Numbered from the stretch's first letter, positions 38,283-47,928 are shown. The stretch: DNA of 64,000 nt from CAVVYA01 sp963752345 (GCA_963752345.1 CAVVYA010000023.1:1-64000), one strand, 5' to 3'. Notes: a model not told the origin generated them from the sequence alone. Numbers and translations are program-made.

Positions 38283-39218
38283 TTAATGTCCGCCGCCCGG
38301 CGCTTCCTTCTGACGGCGGGTCTTGCCGTCGAGGCCGCCGTCGATCGCCCATTCGGCGAACAAGTCGGGCTCGGCGTGAAATCGCGCGGCTGCCAGTCGG
38401 CGGTCAGCAGGTCTTCGTCGGCGTAGTACTCCACGACACCGCCGGCCGGATTCTTGAAGTACCAGAAGTAGGCCGACGAGATCGGATGGCGTCCGGGCCC
38501 GAGCTGGGTATCCCAGCCGCAGCGCGAGACGTGCATGCCGCCGCCGAACACCTCGTGGATGTCGCGCACCGTGAAGGCGACGTGGTTCAGGCCGCGGTTG
38601 GCCTGCGGCGTCTGCAGCAGGAACAGGTCGTGGTGGCCGCCACGGTCCGCGGTGCGCAGGAAGGCGCCGCGGCCCGGGTAGCGGTCCGACGTCTGAAGCC
38701 GAAGTACTCTCATAGAATGCAGTGGTCTTTGTGACGATCGTCGGTGAAGAACACGACATGGCCGACCTCGATCGGCTGGCCGCGCTCGTAGATCGGGCTT
38801 GCCGCATCGAGACGCGCGACCTCGGTCCCAGGTGTTGGTCGGCGCGCCTTTGACATCGACCGCGCGCTTCTGGGTGACGCGAAAGCGGACGCCGAGGCCG
38901 TTGGGATCGGTGCAGGAGACCGTGGCTCCGGTCGCCGAGAACAAGGGTGCCGAGGCGAGGGTTTTGCGCAGCGTGTCGAGATCGGCTTGCGATTCCACGC
39001 CCCACACCACTTCGCGCAGAGTCGGTCCTGTTTCCAACGCCGGCGGCAGGTTGACATCGCCGGTGCGCCTGACCGACCTGGCAGCCATTGAGCGTTTCAA
39101 AAACGAGTGACGCCGAGGTTTCGCTGACGAGCTTGAGGCCCCAGTCGAGAAAAAACTGGCGTGATTTGGTGAGGTCATCGGCGCCGTAGGTGATGTGGTC
39201 GATACCCAGAACACTCAT
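38283..39218 (-). CDS. VOC-superfamily two-domain dioxygenase-like protein, frameshifted
   Basis: About 310 aa. Start MSVLGIDHITYGADDLTKSR. Two glyoxalase-fold modules as in type I extradiol dioxygenases. Metal ligand candidates are His in GIDHITYG, His in RGLNHVAFTVRD and Glu in GGVVEYYADEDLL. Frame changes are needed near 39100, 38820, 38705 and 38370. It follows the aldehyde dehydrogenase by 58 bases. An extradiol role in a meta-cleavage-type pathway fits the hydrolase and dehydrogenase in the same operon, but this is inference. Confidence 0.8.
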   Translation of the reverse strand: MSVLGIDHITYGADDLTKSRQFFLDWGLKLVSETSASLVFETLNGCQVGQAHRRCQPAAGVGNRTDSARSGVGRGIASRSRHAAQNPRLGTLVLGDRSHGLLHRSQRPRRPLSRHPEARGRCQRRADQHLGPRSRVSMRQARSTSAASRSRSAMSCSSPTIVTKTTAFYESTSASDVGPLPGPRRLPAHRGPWRPPRPVPAADAAGQPRPEPRRLHGARHPRGVRRRHARLALRLGYPARARTPSDLVGLLLVLQESGRRCRGVLRRRRPADRRLAAARFHAEPDLFAEWAIDGGLDGKTRRQKEAPGGGH

Positions 39219-39276
39219 GTCACTCTCCGTATCTCACAACCGGCCACGGCGCGCGACGCGCGCCCGGTGAATTTTG

Positions 39277-40752
39277 CTACGCGCTCCAGGGATGCGGACG
39301 GTCGTACAAATCCCAGTACAGGCTCTTCTGATCCATGTACGGCCCGGATGCCGAGCCGGCCCTTTTCGCGGCCCAGGCCGCTTTCGCTGCCAGCCGCCGA
39401 ACGGCGTTGCGATGGAAAACTGCTTGTAGGTGTTGATCCAGACCGTGCCCGTTCGTAGTTGCCGGGCGATGCGCCAAATTTGCGATAGTCGGGCGTCCAG
39501 ATGCCGGCGGCCAGCCCAAACACGCTTTCGTTGGCCTGGCGCAGCAGATCGTCCTCGTCGTCGAAGGGCATCGCGACGAGCACCGGGCCGAAGATCTCTT
39601 CCTGGCAGGTCCGCGCACTGTTGGGCAGGCCGCTAAGGATGGTCGGCAAGTAGTAGTTGCCGTGGGCGTAGGACTCGCCCTCCGGCGCCCGGCCGCCGCA
39701 CAGCACCTCGCCCCCTTCCGAGCGCGCGAGGTCCACATAGGCGGCCACCTCGTCGCGGTGCTTCACGTGGATCAGCGGAGCCATCTGGGTATCCGGCGCT
39801 TCCGGATCGCCAACGCGCAGCGCCTTGGTGCGCGCCACCAGCTTCTCCATGAAGCCGTCGTAGATCGAGCGCTGCACGAAAAGCCGCGAGCCGGCGATGC
39901 AGGACTCGCCCGCTGGAGCTGAAGATGCCGTACAGCACGCCGGCGATCGCCGCGTCGAGGTCGGCGTCGGCCAGGACCATGGTCGGCGACTTGCCGCCGA
40001 GCTCGAGCGAGACCGGCATCATCTTGTCGGCGGCGATGTGCGCGATGTGCTGCCTGTCGTCGTGCCGCCGGTGAAGGATACGCGCTTGGCATAGCGGGGC
40101 TGGCGACATCGCATCGCCAATGACCGAGCCCGGCCCGGGCACGCCGACGAACAGCCCTTTCGGCAGCGCCGGCTTCCTCGCAGACCTTGGCCAGTTCCAG
40201 CGCGATCAGCGGCGACCATTCGGCAGGCTTGAGGACCACCGCATTGCCCGCCGCCAGCGCGGGCGCGAGCTTCTGCGCCTCGCTGGCGATCGGCGAGTTC
40301 CACGGCGTGATCGCGGCGATGACGCCCATCGGCTCGTGCACGCTCATGGTGAGGAAGTCGCCGCGCGAGGGCGTTAGTTCATCCTCCATCGTCTCCAGCG
40401 CGGCTGCGAAGTACTGGAAGGTGCCGGCTGCGCTTGCGACCAGCGCGCGCGTTTCGGCCAAGGTCTTGCCGGTGTCGCGGGTCTGTACGCCGGCGATGTG
40501 ATCGGCTTTTTTCGTGAGATTGGCCGCGATTGTGTAGAGATAAGTCGCGCGCTCGTGCGGGCGCAGATCACGCCAGGCCGAATCGTTGGCGGCACGCTTC
40601 CCGCCTTCGACCGCCGCCAGCGCATCATCCACCGATGCCGCGCGAAGCTCGGCGTTCACCGTCCCGTCCGCCGGAAACTGCGAGACGATCCTGTCGCCCG
40701 AGCCGAGGCGCCATTCGCCTGCGATATAGATTGGCCTGATCGCTTCACTCAT
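39277..40752 (-). CDS. Aldehyde dehydrogenase, frameshifted
   Basis: About 491 aa, NAD(P)-dependent aldehyde dehydrogenase superfamily. Start MSEAIRPIYIAGEWRLGSGD. Motifs: ITPWNSPIASEAQKLAPALA, the catalytic Glu in SLELGGKSPTMV, the Cys region recoverable as SCIAGSRLFVQRSIYDG, EEIFGPVLVAMPF. At least six frame changes (about 40165, 40105, 40065, 39905, 39465, 39345) are required, the heaviest load of any gene here. It starts 8 bases after the aspartate-dehydrogenase-like gene. Could oxidise a semialdehyde such as a muconic semialdehyde. Confidence 0.85.
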
Positions 40753-40760
40753 GCTTCGCC

Positions 40761-41556
40761 TCAAATCGGTAGCGCGGCATCGGCATTCATCAAGGCATTG
40801 GCGACGCTGAACGCCGTTAACACGGAACTGCGCGGATTGTCGGGAAAGGCATAACCTTCCATCCGAAGGGTGATGCGCCCGCTGACCCCCGCAGCTTCGA
40901 TCTCGTGAATATTGCAGGACACGGTCGGATCGGCGACGAGTTCGACTTGAGTTCGCATCCATTCCCATCCCGGCCAACGCGACGGTCGCCGCAACATTGG
41001 CGTTCTTGGGATATTGGCTCGCCGCTTCGCGCGCGCTGCCGCAATAGAACGTCGAGGGTGTGCGGAGCTCGCCCAGATCCAGGAGTGCCTCGGCAGCGGA
41101 GCCTTTCCAGGCCATTGGCGGCTTTCTGGAGCGGTACGTGACGCTCGACAGGCCTGCTCTGCGCATGGCGGCCAATGCATCGATGCCCCCGACCGCGCCT
41201 GCTGGCAGCAGAACCTTGCGTCCAGCCTTCGCCGCCTTGTCGCGGATGCGCTGCAGAAAGGCATCGTCGGCCAGCACCCCGATGGAGGTGATCAGCAAGT
41301 CGCAGCCAGCATCCAGAATCGCATCGGCGTGTTGGCGGACGGCTTCTTGGCCGGCGGTTTCCGCGACGATGTCGGGATACCGCGCGAGCAGATCGTTCAG
41401 ACAATCGACCGCCGGTACACCGTTTCTGGCGAGTTCGGCGGCCTTTCCGTTGCGCACCAAGATAACGACGATTTCATTCTGACGGGCCGACGTCCGAAAC
41501 GTCTCGCAAACCGCGCGGGCGATGCTGCCGTAGCCTATGAGACCGATCCTATACAA
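40761..41556 (-). CDS. L-aspartate dehydrogenase homologue (NadX type), one frameshift
   Basis: About 265 aa. TTG at 41554-41556 is the best start: GGAGAAGG lies 6 bases upstream and the product begins MYRIGLIGYGSIARAV, the NAD-binding motif. The motif LPAGAVGGIDALAAMRRAG and the block ASQYPKNANVAATVALAGMG (where aspartate dehydrogenases have PxNxNVAAxxALAG) identify the family. A frame change near 40950 restores the C-terminus. The start overlaps the ThDP gene by 8 bases. Aspartate dehydrogenases normally serve NAD synthesis or nitrogen turnover; here it is embedded in a catabolic operon with no nadA or nadB. Confidence 0.85.
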
Positions 41557-43240
41557 TTTTCGCCTTCTCCGGAGGACCGGCAAAATTGATTCCGAAGCCG
41601 CCCACAGCCGTCATGTCCACTTCCACCAGCACGGGCCCCGACAGGGCCACCGCATCGGCGAGAGTCGGCGCAAAATCCTTGGCCGCGGCAATGCGCCGAT
41701 AGGGCAGGCCGTAAGCCTCGGCGAGCTTCTCGAAATTCGGTGTCTGGAGATCGGTATACATCCGGCGGCCGCCATAGGCCGCGTCCTGAATGTTGCGAAT
41801 GACGCCATAGCCGCAATCGTTCATGACGATCAGCACCAGATCGACCGCGGTTTCCGCCAGGGTACCGAGTTCGCCCAAGCACAGCGCCAGTCCGCCATCG
41901 CCGACCAGCGTCATCGTCTTGCGGCCGGTGGCGATTGCCGCGCCGATGCCATGCGGCAGACCCTGGCCGATGCCACCGCCCGCGGCGTGCACAGCGTGGC
42001 GCGGGGCAGGCAAGGCAGGCGTCCGATTGCCCCAGATGCTGTTCGAAAGGGTGACGTCCCTCACCCACAGCCCATCATCAGGAAGCGTGGCGGCAATGGC
42101 GTCGCGCAGCGCTGTATAGACGCCCATGCTCTTGTCCAATTCCGCTTCGGCCTTGGCGCGTGCAGCCACAACCTCCTTGCGAAAGCCGGGCTCGGTCGAA
42201 TAAGTCTTGCCAAGGCGGTCAGCCAGGCCGTCAAGCACGAGCGTGGCATCGCCGGCGATGAATTCGATTCCGGGATAGCCGCGGCCATCGGCAAGCGGAT
42301 CCACATCGACGCGGATCAGCCGTTCAGGCAACGGCGCGCTATAGGTGGTCGTTTCGTTGCTGCGCAAATGCGAGCCGACCACGACCATCAGGTCGCAGCG
42401 CCCATAGAGCTCGAGTACCGGGCCGGCGGTGGTGAAGGCGGCGAGACTCATGGGGTGAGTTTCGGGAAGAATGCCGCGGCCGCACACGCTGGTCACCACA
42501 CCGATGCCGAGATCTGCGAGACGCCGGACGGCGTCCGTGGCACCGGTCGCGCCACCGCCGAGCCATAGCAGCGGCCGCTTCGTCGCACGCACAAATTCAG
42601 CCAGGCGATCAAGGCTGTCGGAATCGGGCACGGCGCGGAACGGCAATTCGAGCCGTATCGGCCGCTCCACGTGCAACATGGCTTTCTGCACGTCGATGGG
42701 GATTTCGATGCTCACCGGGCCGGTCGGCGCGGTCAATGCGGTCTGGATCGCCGCCTGGATGATGGGCTCGGCGTCTTCCGGACGCACGATGCGGTAGCTC
42801 GCCTTGGATACCGACGCGAGCGTCGCCGCCTGGTTCGGCGCTTCGTGAATGAAACCCCAGCCGCGATCGAGGTAGGGACGATCGATCTGGCCGGTTAGAT
42901 GAATCATCGGCGTGCCGGCAGTCAAAGCCTCGACCAGGGCGCCGCAGGCATTGCCCGCGCCGGTGCCGGTGCTGGTTACCGCCACGGACAGGCGCCCCGA
43001 CACGCGGGCGGCCGCGTCGGCCATGTTCACCGCCCCCGCTTCGCCCCGGCTGGTGATGAACTGGATGGTTTTCCGTCGCCCGATTGCGTCGAGGATCGGC
43101 ATATTGTGAATGCTGATGACGCCGAAGGCCTCTCGCACGCCAGCAGCTTCGAGCGCGACAACGACAAGATCGCCCACGGTCATGCTGCGTTCGTCGCCCG
43201 TCGGCTTTTCAAATTGTTCCCGTGCCAAAGCCATATTCAA
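41549..43240 (-). CDS. Thiamine-diphosphate-dependent enzyme, acetolactate synthase-like
   Basis: Intact 563-aa ThDP enzyme with the three-domain layout of decarboxylases and acetolactate synthases. The catalytic Glu is in SRGEAGAVNMADAAAR (about residue 67). The ThDP/Mg motif is GDGGLALCLGELGTLAETAV followed 26 residues on by NDCGYG. Closest by pattern to benzoylformate decarboxylase and acetolactate-synthase large-subunit-like proteins of catabolic clusters; no small subunit is present. It couples with the hydrolase gene upstream (ATGA overlap). Substrate unknown, probably a 2-oxo acid. Confidence 0.9.
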   Translation of the reverse strand: MNMALAREQFEKPTGDERSMTVGDLVVVALEAAGVREAFGVISIHNMPILDAIGRRKTIQFITSRGEAGAVNMADAAARVSGRLSVAVTSTGTGAGNACGALVEALTAGTPMIHLTGQIDRPYLDRGWGFIHEAPNQAATLASVSKASYRIVRPEDAEPIIQAAIQTALTAPTGPVSIEIPIDVQKAMLHVERPIRLELPFRAVPDSDSLDRLAEFVRATKRPLLWLGGGATGATDAVRRLADLGIGVVTSVCGRGILPETHPMSLAAFTTAGPVLELYGRCDLMVVVGSHLRSNETTTYSAPLPERLIRVDVDPLADGRGYPGIEFIAGDATLVLDGLADRLGKTYSTEPGFRKEVVAARAKAEAELDKSMGVYTALRDAIAATLPDDGLWVRDVTLSNSIWGNRTPALPAPRHAVHAAGGGIGQGLPHGIGAAIATGRKTMTLVGDGGLALCLGELGTLAETAVDLVLIVMNDCGYGVIRNIQDAAYGGRRMYTDLQTPNFEKLAEAYGLPYRRIAAAKDFAPTLADAVALSGPVLVEVDMTAVGGFGINFAGPPEKAKIV

Positions 43241-44151
43241 ACTCGATCACTAATATCGTCAATGAACGCGTGGATCGGCGCCACGTATGCCCGAGGATCT
43301 TCGACGTAGCCCGCATGGCCCACACCCGCAATCTCGCGATAGCGCGCGCCTGGCCATTGCGCGGCCAGGTCTTTTGCCCGCGCCGCCGGCACAACCTTGT
43401 CTTGAGCACTGCCCACGACCAGACCAGGGACGGCGGTCTTCCGCACCGCCGCCGCCAGATTGCCTTGTGCCAGCATCCAGCATGCTTGGCCGTAGCCCGG
43501 CAGCCGCACCTGCGCCATCGCCTCCTCGACCGCCCGCACCGCAGACGGCGGCGGCGTCTCGCCGCACAGGTTTGCGGCGCGCTTTTTAGCAAAGGCCGCG
43601 GGGCCGTAAGCCGAAAGATCGGTGATGCGCTGCTGGATCGCGGCCGGCATCGGCATGCCGACAGGCAAGTCATTGCCGACCGCCGGGCTGACCACCATCA
43701 GCGAACGGACCATCTCAGGCTGGGCGACGGCCAATTCCGCCGCGACCAACGCGCCCAGGGAATGGCCGAGCAGATGAGCAAACTCGACATTCAAGCTCTT
43801 CAGCAATGCGGCGAGCACCGCGCCATAGGACGCGGCCGTGGGCCGTGGCTCGACGAGCGGCGCCGATACGCCGTAGCCCGGCATATCCCAGGCGATCACG
43901 CGATGACGGTCGACAAGCAGCGGTATGGTGGGCAACCAAGAATCGGCGCATGAGCCGATACCGTGCAGCAAAATTAGCGGCGCGCCGGTTCCCGCTTCCA
44001 GGTAGCTCACGGGACTGCCGCCCACAATCAGGCACAAGCGCCGGATGCCAGCCGACAGGCCGCCACAACCAGCAATGGGCGCACCCATAGCGCGAACCGT
44101 GCGCGGCTCATTCGCTGTTTGCTGACGGGGGCGATCGTCTTGCGGCATCAT
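43237..44151 (-). CDS. Alpha/beta hydrolase
   Basis: Intact, about 304 aa from the ATG ending at 44151; a later Met (MGAPIAGC) is possible. The catalytic Ser is in LLGHSLGALVAAELA, the Asp in VVGSAQDKVVPAA, the His in AGVGHAGYVEDP, and the oxyanion region in LILLHGIGSCADSW. This set is typical of meta-cleavage-product hydrolases and esterases. It follows the cupin gene by 17 bases and overlaps the ThDP gene. Confidence 0.88.
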   Translation of the reverse strand: MMPQDDRPRQQTANEPRTVRAMGAPIAGCGGLSAGIRRLCLIVGGSPVSYLEAGTGAPLILLHGIGSCADSWLPTIPLLVDRHRVIAWDMPGYGVSAPLVEPRPTAASYGAVLAALLKSLNVEFAHLLGHSLGALVAAELAVAQPEMVRSLMVVSPAVGNDLPVGMPMPAAIQQRITDLSAYGPAAFAKKRAANLCGETPPPSAVRAVEEAMAQVRLPGYGQACWMLAQGNLAAAVRKTAVPGLVVGSAQDKVVPAARAKDLAAQWPGARYREIAGVGHAGYVEDPRAYVAPIHAFIDDISDRV

Positions 44152-44168
44152 GGGGTCGACGGGGCCAA

Positions 44169-44766
44169 CTAGCCCGCGTCCTTCGCCTTGTTGCGGGCCG
44201 CCTTGGCAATCGAAACAGGGTGATCGGCGGGGTAGTCGGGAAGATCCGGCGTATTCGCGCCGAGCATGATGCACATCAGCGCTTCCTCTTTGCCCTCGTT
44301 GCGCAGGCCGCGATAAACTCCTGGCGGAACGGAGATGACGTCGCGCTCATTGAGCACAGTTTCCCAGGTCTCTCCGAGATATTCGAAGAACAGCCGGATG
44401 TTGCGGCCGCGCAGGATGAAGAACGCCTCTTCGGTGTCGTGATGCACATGCAGCGGGCCCTCGCAGCCCGCCGGCAAAATCATCGTCGAAAAAGTGAAAT
44501 GTTCGGCCGGAACGGTATTCGCGTCGTCGCGCACGCCGGCGGCGCCGGTGCCGATATAGCGAGTCTGCGCGCGCTTATAGGCCGGGTCGACCTCCGCCTG
44601 CCAGGCAAGCGCTTTCCAGTCGGTACTCGCGGGTCTCGTGGCGCGCGGTGCGCTTTTCGAGCCAATCGCCGAGGCTGCCCTCCTTCGGCTTCTTCCAGGT
44701 GGCAAAAAGCGGATTGTCCTGGGACGGGATCGGTCGATTGTCCGTTGGACGCTTTGCTTCGCTCAT
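44169..44766 (-). CDS. Cupin-domain protein, one frameshift
   Basis: About 199 aa, start MSEAKRPTDNRPIPSQ. The cupin motif 1 is GPLHVHHDTEEAFFILRG with the metal-binding His, His and Glu. A frame change near 44625 joins the two parts. First gene of the ten-gene run, divergent from the SDR gene, with the island operator in the 140-base gap. May be an isomerase, dioxygenase or binding protein; unspecified. Confidence 0.82.
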
Positions 44767-44809
44767 CTCGGTGTCTCCGCGACGTTTGGCAAAATACTGA
44801 ACCTACAAT

Positions 44810-44824
44810 GTTCATATATGAAAT
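44810..44824. promoter_or_regulatory. Island operator, site E (cupin/SDR divergent promoter)
   Basis: GTTCATATATGAAAT, containing a perfect TTCATATATGAA palindrome, lies between the divergent cupin (start 44766) and SDR (start 44908). It matches the element upstream of the IclR gene (46602) and others. Probable binding site of the neighbouring IclR regulator. Confidence 0.6.
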
Positions 44825-44907
44825 ATTTTTTCTTATATAAATCATGATAGAAATTCGGCACACCAACGTCAAGAGGCACAAAACCTCGAAAGGAAGGGCT
44901 TTAAACC

Positions 44908-45687
44908 ATGGATCTCGGATTAAAGGGACGTCGGGCGATCGTCTGCGCCGCCAGCAGCGGTTTGGGGCGGGCGTGCGCCGAACAACTCGCGCTCGAGGGC
45001 GCAAAGGTAACCATCGTGGCCCGCACGGAGCCGAAGCTGAAACAAGCCGCCGCGGAGATCGGCGAGCTCAGCGGCACCCATATCGACTGGATTACCGCCG
45101 ACGTGAGCAGCGACGAGGGGATTGCGACAATCGCCGGCGCGTGCCCGGAGCCCGACATCCTGGTCAACAATGCCGGCGGACCGCCGACCGGAAACTTCCG
45201 CAAGTGGGATCGCGCGGCCTGGTATCAGGCGCTGGACACCAACATGCTATCCGCGATCTTCCTGACGCGCGCGTTCATCGACGGCATGATGGCGCGCCGC
45301 TTCGGCCGCATCGTCAACCTCACTTCATCGACGCTACGCTCGCCTTTGCCGATCCTGGGCCTTTCGATGGGCGCGCGCGCGGGTCTGACTGGGTTCTTCG
45401 CAGGGCTGGCACGCGAAGTCGCCGAACATGGCGTGACGGTCAACAACATTCTGCCTGGGCCATTCGACACCGAGCGGCTGCATGCCAATTTTGTCGCCCG
45501 CGCGGCGCAGCTTGGTATCGACGCGGGCGACATGACGGAGGCCTCGCGCAAAGCCAATCCGACGCGGCGCTTCGGCCGGCCGGAGGAACTCGGCGCCATG
45601 TGCGCCTTCCTCTGCAGCGCACGCGCCGCCTATGTGAACGGGCAAAACATCCTGATCGACGGCGGTCAGCACAGTTCACTGATCTAG
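44908..45687 (+). CDS. SDR-family protein lacking the canonical Tyr-x3-Lys
   Basis: Intact 259-aa short-chain dehydrogenase/reductase. The coenzyme motif is CAASSGLGRACAEQLALEGA and NNAGG is present. After the catalytic-Ser region (NLTSSTLRSP) the expected YxxxK is replaced by LSMGARAGLTG, a pattern of a recognised SDR side branch annotated as 3-oxoacyl-ACP-reductase-like. The C-terminus (VNGQNILIDGGQ) is normal. Divergent from the cupin operon and probably controlled by the same operator; convergent with the IclR gene. Confidence 0.88.
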   Translation: MDLGLKGRRAIVCAASSGLGRACAEQLALEGAKVTIVARTEPKLKQAAAEIGELSGTHIDWITADVSSDEGIATIAGACPEPDILVNNAGGPPTGNFRKWDRAAWYQALDTNMLSAIFLTRAFIDGMMARRFGRIVNLTSSTLRSPLPILGLSMGARAGLTGFFAGLAREVAEHGVTVNNILPGPFDTERLHANFVARAAQLGIDAGDMTEASRKANPTRRFGRPEELGAMCAFLCSARAAYVNGQNILIDGGQHSSLI

Positions 45688-45729
45688 CCGCGCGGCAGGA
45701 GTCCTGCGATCCTGCAACTACCGCGCGGC
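45687..45729. terminator. Inverted repeat between convergent SDR and IclR genes
   Basis: GCCGCGCGG and CCGCGCGGC can pair over 9 bases, enclosing the last base of the SDR stop and the end of the IclR gene. A possible bidirectional terminator, without a T-run. Confidence 0.3.
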
Positions 45730-46527
45730 GCGAGCGGACGCCCGGTGGCCTTGATGCGCCGCCTGGCGATAGTCCAATTGGTGGGAGAGGTTTTTTCCAG
45801 CCGCGACTACCTTCGCGGCGATTGCGCCATGCAATTCCTGGGACGTGGCGCTGCCCTCGGGAATGGTGACGTGGACCGCGGCCACGACGCTGCCGTCCGT
45901 GTCGAACACGGGCGCGGCGATGGCGGAAATGCCGCGCTCGAAGAAATTCTCGCTGATGGCATAGCCGCGAGCGCGGTCCTCGATCAAAATCTTTTTCAAC
46001 TGCTCGAGCGAGGTCGGTGTTTGCGGCGAGTAACTTTCCAGCTTCCCCTTCGGGTACAGACTACGCAATTGTGCGTCATCCATGTACGCCAGGAACACGC
46101 GACCAAGAACCGTGGCATGCGCCGGCAGACGCGTGCCGACCGTGACGCTGCCGACGAAGCTCGATGGTGCGCTCACTTTGAGCACGAACACGATATCGCG
46201 GCCGTCGCGAATCACCAGATGAGAGTTGAACCCGGTCTCGCCCCGCAGCTTTTCCAAAATCGGACGCGCGCGCTCGGTGATCTCGAGCGACGCCAGATAT
46301 TCGAAACCGAGGGTCAGCACGGCGACGCCGAGACGGTAATCGCGGCCATCGCGCGAGCGTTCGAGAAAGCCGAGATATTCGAGAAGTCGTCATCAGCCGA
46401 AACACGGTCGAGCGCGGGATACCCAGCTCCTTGGCGATTTCCGCTGCGGTGATCTCGGTGCGGTCGCGGCTGAAGCAGCGGAGGATCTCGAGCCCCCTCT
46501 GCAGACCAGGCACCAGGTAACGTTCCA
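45718..46527 (-). CDS. IclR-family transcriptional regulator, one frameshift
   Basis: About 270 aa. N-terminal winged helix: RGLEILRCFSRDRTEITAAE and ELGIPRSTVFRLM. C-terminal IclR effector domain: FVGSVTVGTRLPAHATVLGR, GYAISENFFERGISAIAAPVFD. One frame change near 46388 (an extra T in TT restores TTLEYLGFLERSRDGRDYRLG). The start is taken at MERYLVPGLQR; an in-frame Met 9 codons earlier is possible. An element like those at other island promoters lies 75 bases upstream, which suggests autoregulation. Best candidate for the island's regulator. Confidence 0.9.
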
Positions 46528-46601
46528 TACTCTGAGCTTCCAACTTTCCGGTCATCGTCCCAACGTGTTGTCCGTTTGCGATCAGCAACTTATAGCATGT
46601 T

Positions 46602-46617
46602 GCTTTATATATGAAAC
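46602..46617. promoter_or_regulatory. Island operator, site F (IclR gene promoter)
   Basis: GCTTTATATATGAAAC lies 75 bases upstream of the IclR start. Its reverse complement, GTTTCATATATAAAGC, is a close match to the sites at 58616 and 58788. Position fits autoregulation. Confidence 0.6.
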
Positions 46618-46796
46618 CAGAAAGTCGCGGGCAGCAACCAGCGATCGCCGTCGCCGGCCTATGTCATCGCCTGGACGGAGATGAATGCCTGGAGGAGCAG
46701 CGGCAGAGCTGCGAATACCTGTTCACACCGACCAACGGGCCGTCGGCACTCACGCCGGCCGCCGGCCCACCGAGGTCCGAGGATTTACTTGCCGGG

Positions 46797-47843
46797 TTAG
46801 TTCTTTGTCATCCACTGTTCCGCGCCGTTGATCACATCCGGCGGTGCATTGACGATACTCTTTACCAGGTTTTCCAGCTGCGCCCCGCTCAATGGCGTCA
46901 CGGTGACGCCGACCTTCTTGGCGTCCTCCAGGAATTCCCGATCGGTCATCGTGTCATCGAACGCCTTACGGAACGCTGCCATCCGGTCGGCCGGCACCTT
47001 GGGCGGCATATAGAACGGCCGCGCCATGTTGTTGTCGGCGGCGACGAAGCTCAGGATCTTGCGCTCCTGCTCGTTTCGCGCCAGATCGACGATGAGCGGC
47101 ACATCGGGCAGGTCGGGCTCCTTCTCGAGGCCGAACTGCACTAAGATGTTGAGCTTGCCTTCCTTGAGCCATTCGCTGCGCACGCGCTTCAGATCCGCCC
47201 AGGAATAGCTGGCGCGACCATCGACCTCGCCGCGCTCCATCGCCAGATCGATGAGCTGGGCGCCGGCGTACCCGAGCACCACCTTGAACTTGGTGCCGGC
47301 AACGGCGTTCAGGATCGCCGGATAGGTCGCCAGCGTGCCGCCGGCGCCCAGCGCGCCGACCACAATCTCCGTCTTTGTCGCGTCCTCGAGCGTTTTTACG
47401 CCCTTGGTATGCCACACCACCGCGAGATTGTTCGACCGTGTCATATTGCCGATCCAACTGAAGTCTGCCGATTTGTAGTTGGTGTTCTCCATCTTCGCCG
47501 CCTCGAACATGGCGATGCCTTTGTTCGGCAGGGAAATTACAGAGCCGTCCTTCGGCGCGACGGCATACATGTAGTTGGCGGATTTGATGCTCGACGCGCC
47601 CGGCATGAATTGCACGATAACGGGCGGATTTCCGGGAAGATGCCGCTGAATGTGTTTCGCCAACAAGCGGCCACCGACCGCATATTCGCCGCTCGCATCG
47701 GTGCCGACGATCAACGTCGGGTTCTTGCTATTGTAGAACTGTTCAACCGACTGAGCAGTCGCGGCATCGCTGTACGCCAGCACGGCGATCATCGCGCTGA
47801 CAATGACGGCACTCGAGCCGTTGAATGTAACGCAAACGCGCAT
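46797..47843 (-). CDS. TctC/Bug-family periplasmic binding protein (copy 8)
   Basis: Intact 348-aa protein from the ATG ending at 47843, which follows GGGAGGACAGG. Signal peptide ends AATAQ. The ligand loop is unusual: the GGGYDxYAR motif is replaced by DASGEYAVGGRLLAKHI, and NMPGAGS by FMPGASS. The later parts (MYAVAPKDGS, ARPFYMPPKVPADRMAAFR) remain typical. It follows the UbiD gene by 85 bases and is probably co-transcribed. Confidence 0.9.
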   Translation of the reverse strand: MRVCVTFNGSSAVIVSAMIAVLAYSDAATAQSVEQFYNSKNPTLIVGTDASGEYAVGGRLLAKHIQRHLPGNPPVIVQFMPGASSIKSANYMYAVAPKDGSVISLPNKGIAMFEAAKMENTNYKSADFSWIGNMTRSNNLAVVWHTKGVKTLEDATKTEIVVGALGAGGTLATYPAILNAVAGTKFKVVLGYAGAQLIDLAMERGEVDGRASYSWADLKRVRSEWLKEGKLNILVQFGLEKEPDLPDVPLIVDLARNEQERKILSFVAADNNMARPFYMPPKVPADRMAAFRKAFDDTMTDREFLEDAKKVGVTVTPLSGAQLENLVKSIVNAPPDVINGAEQWMTKN

Positions 47844-47928
47844 CCTGTCCTCCCGTTCGATAATGGCGACGTCACTTCTGGGCTGCATGTTCTCCGGTCT
47901 GGGCGCAAAACGCGGCGCTTCGTCCTGC

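Noticed and set aside
37124..39214. Apparent 696-aa fusion of a VOC protein with a TctC protein
   Set aside because: The join is an accident of frameshifts in the VOC gene; the TctC part has its own ribosome site and signal peptide.
39772..41583. Apparent fusion of aspartate dehydrogenase and aldehyde dehydrogenase
   Set aside because: The frame stays open only because of a frameshift near 40950; the true AspDH C-terminus and stop lie in another frame, and ALDH has its own start.
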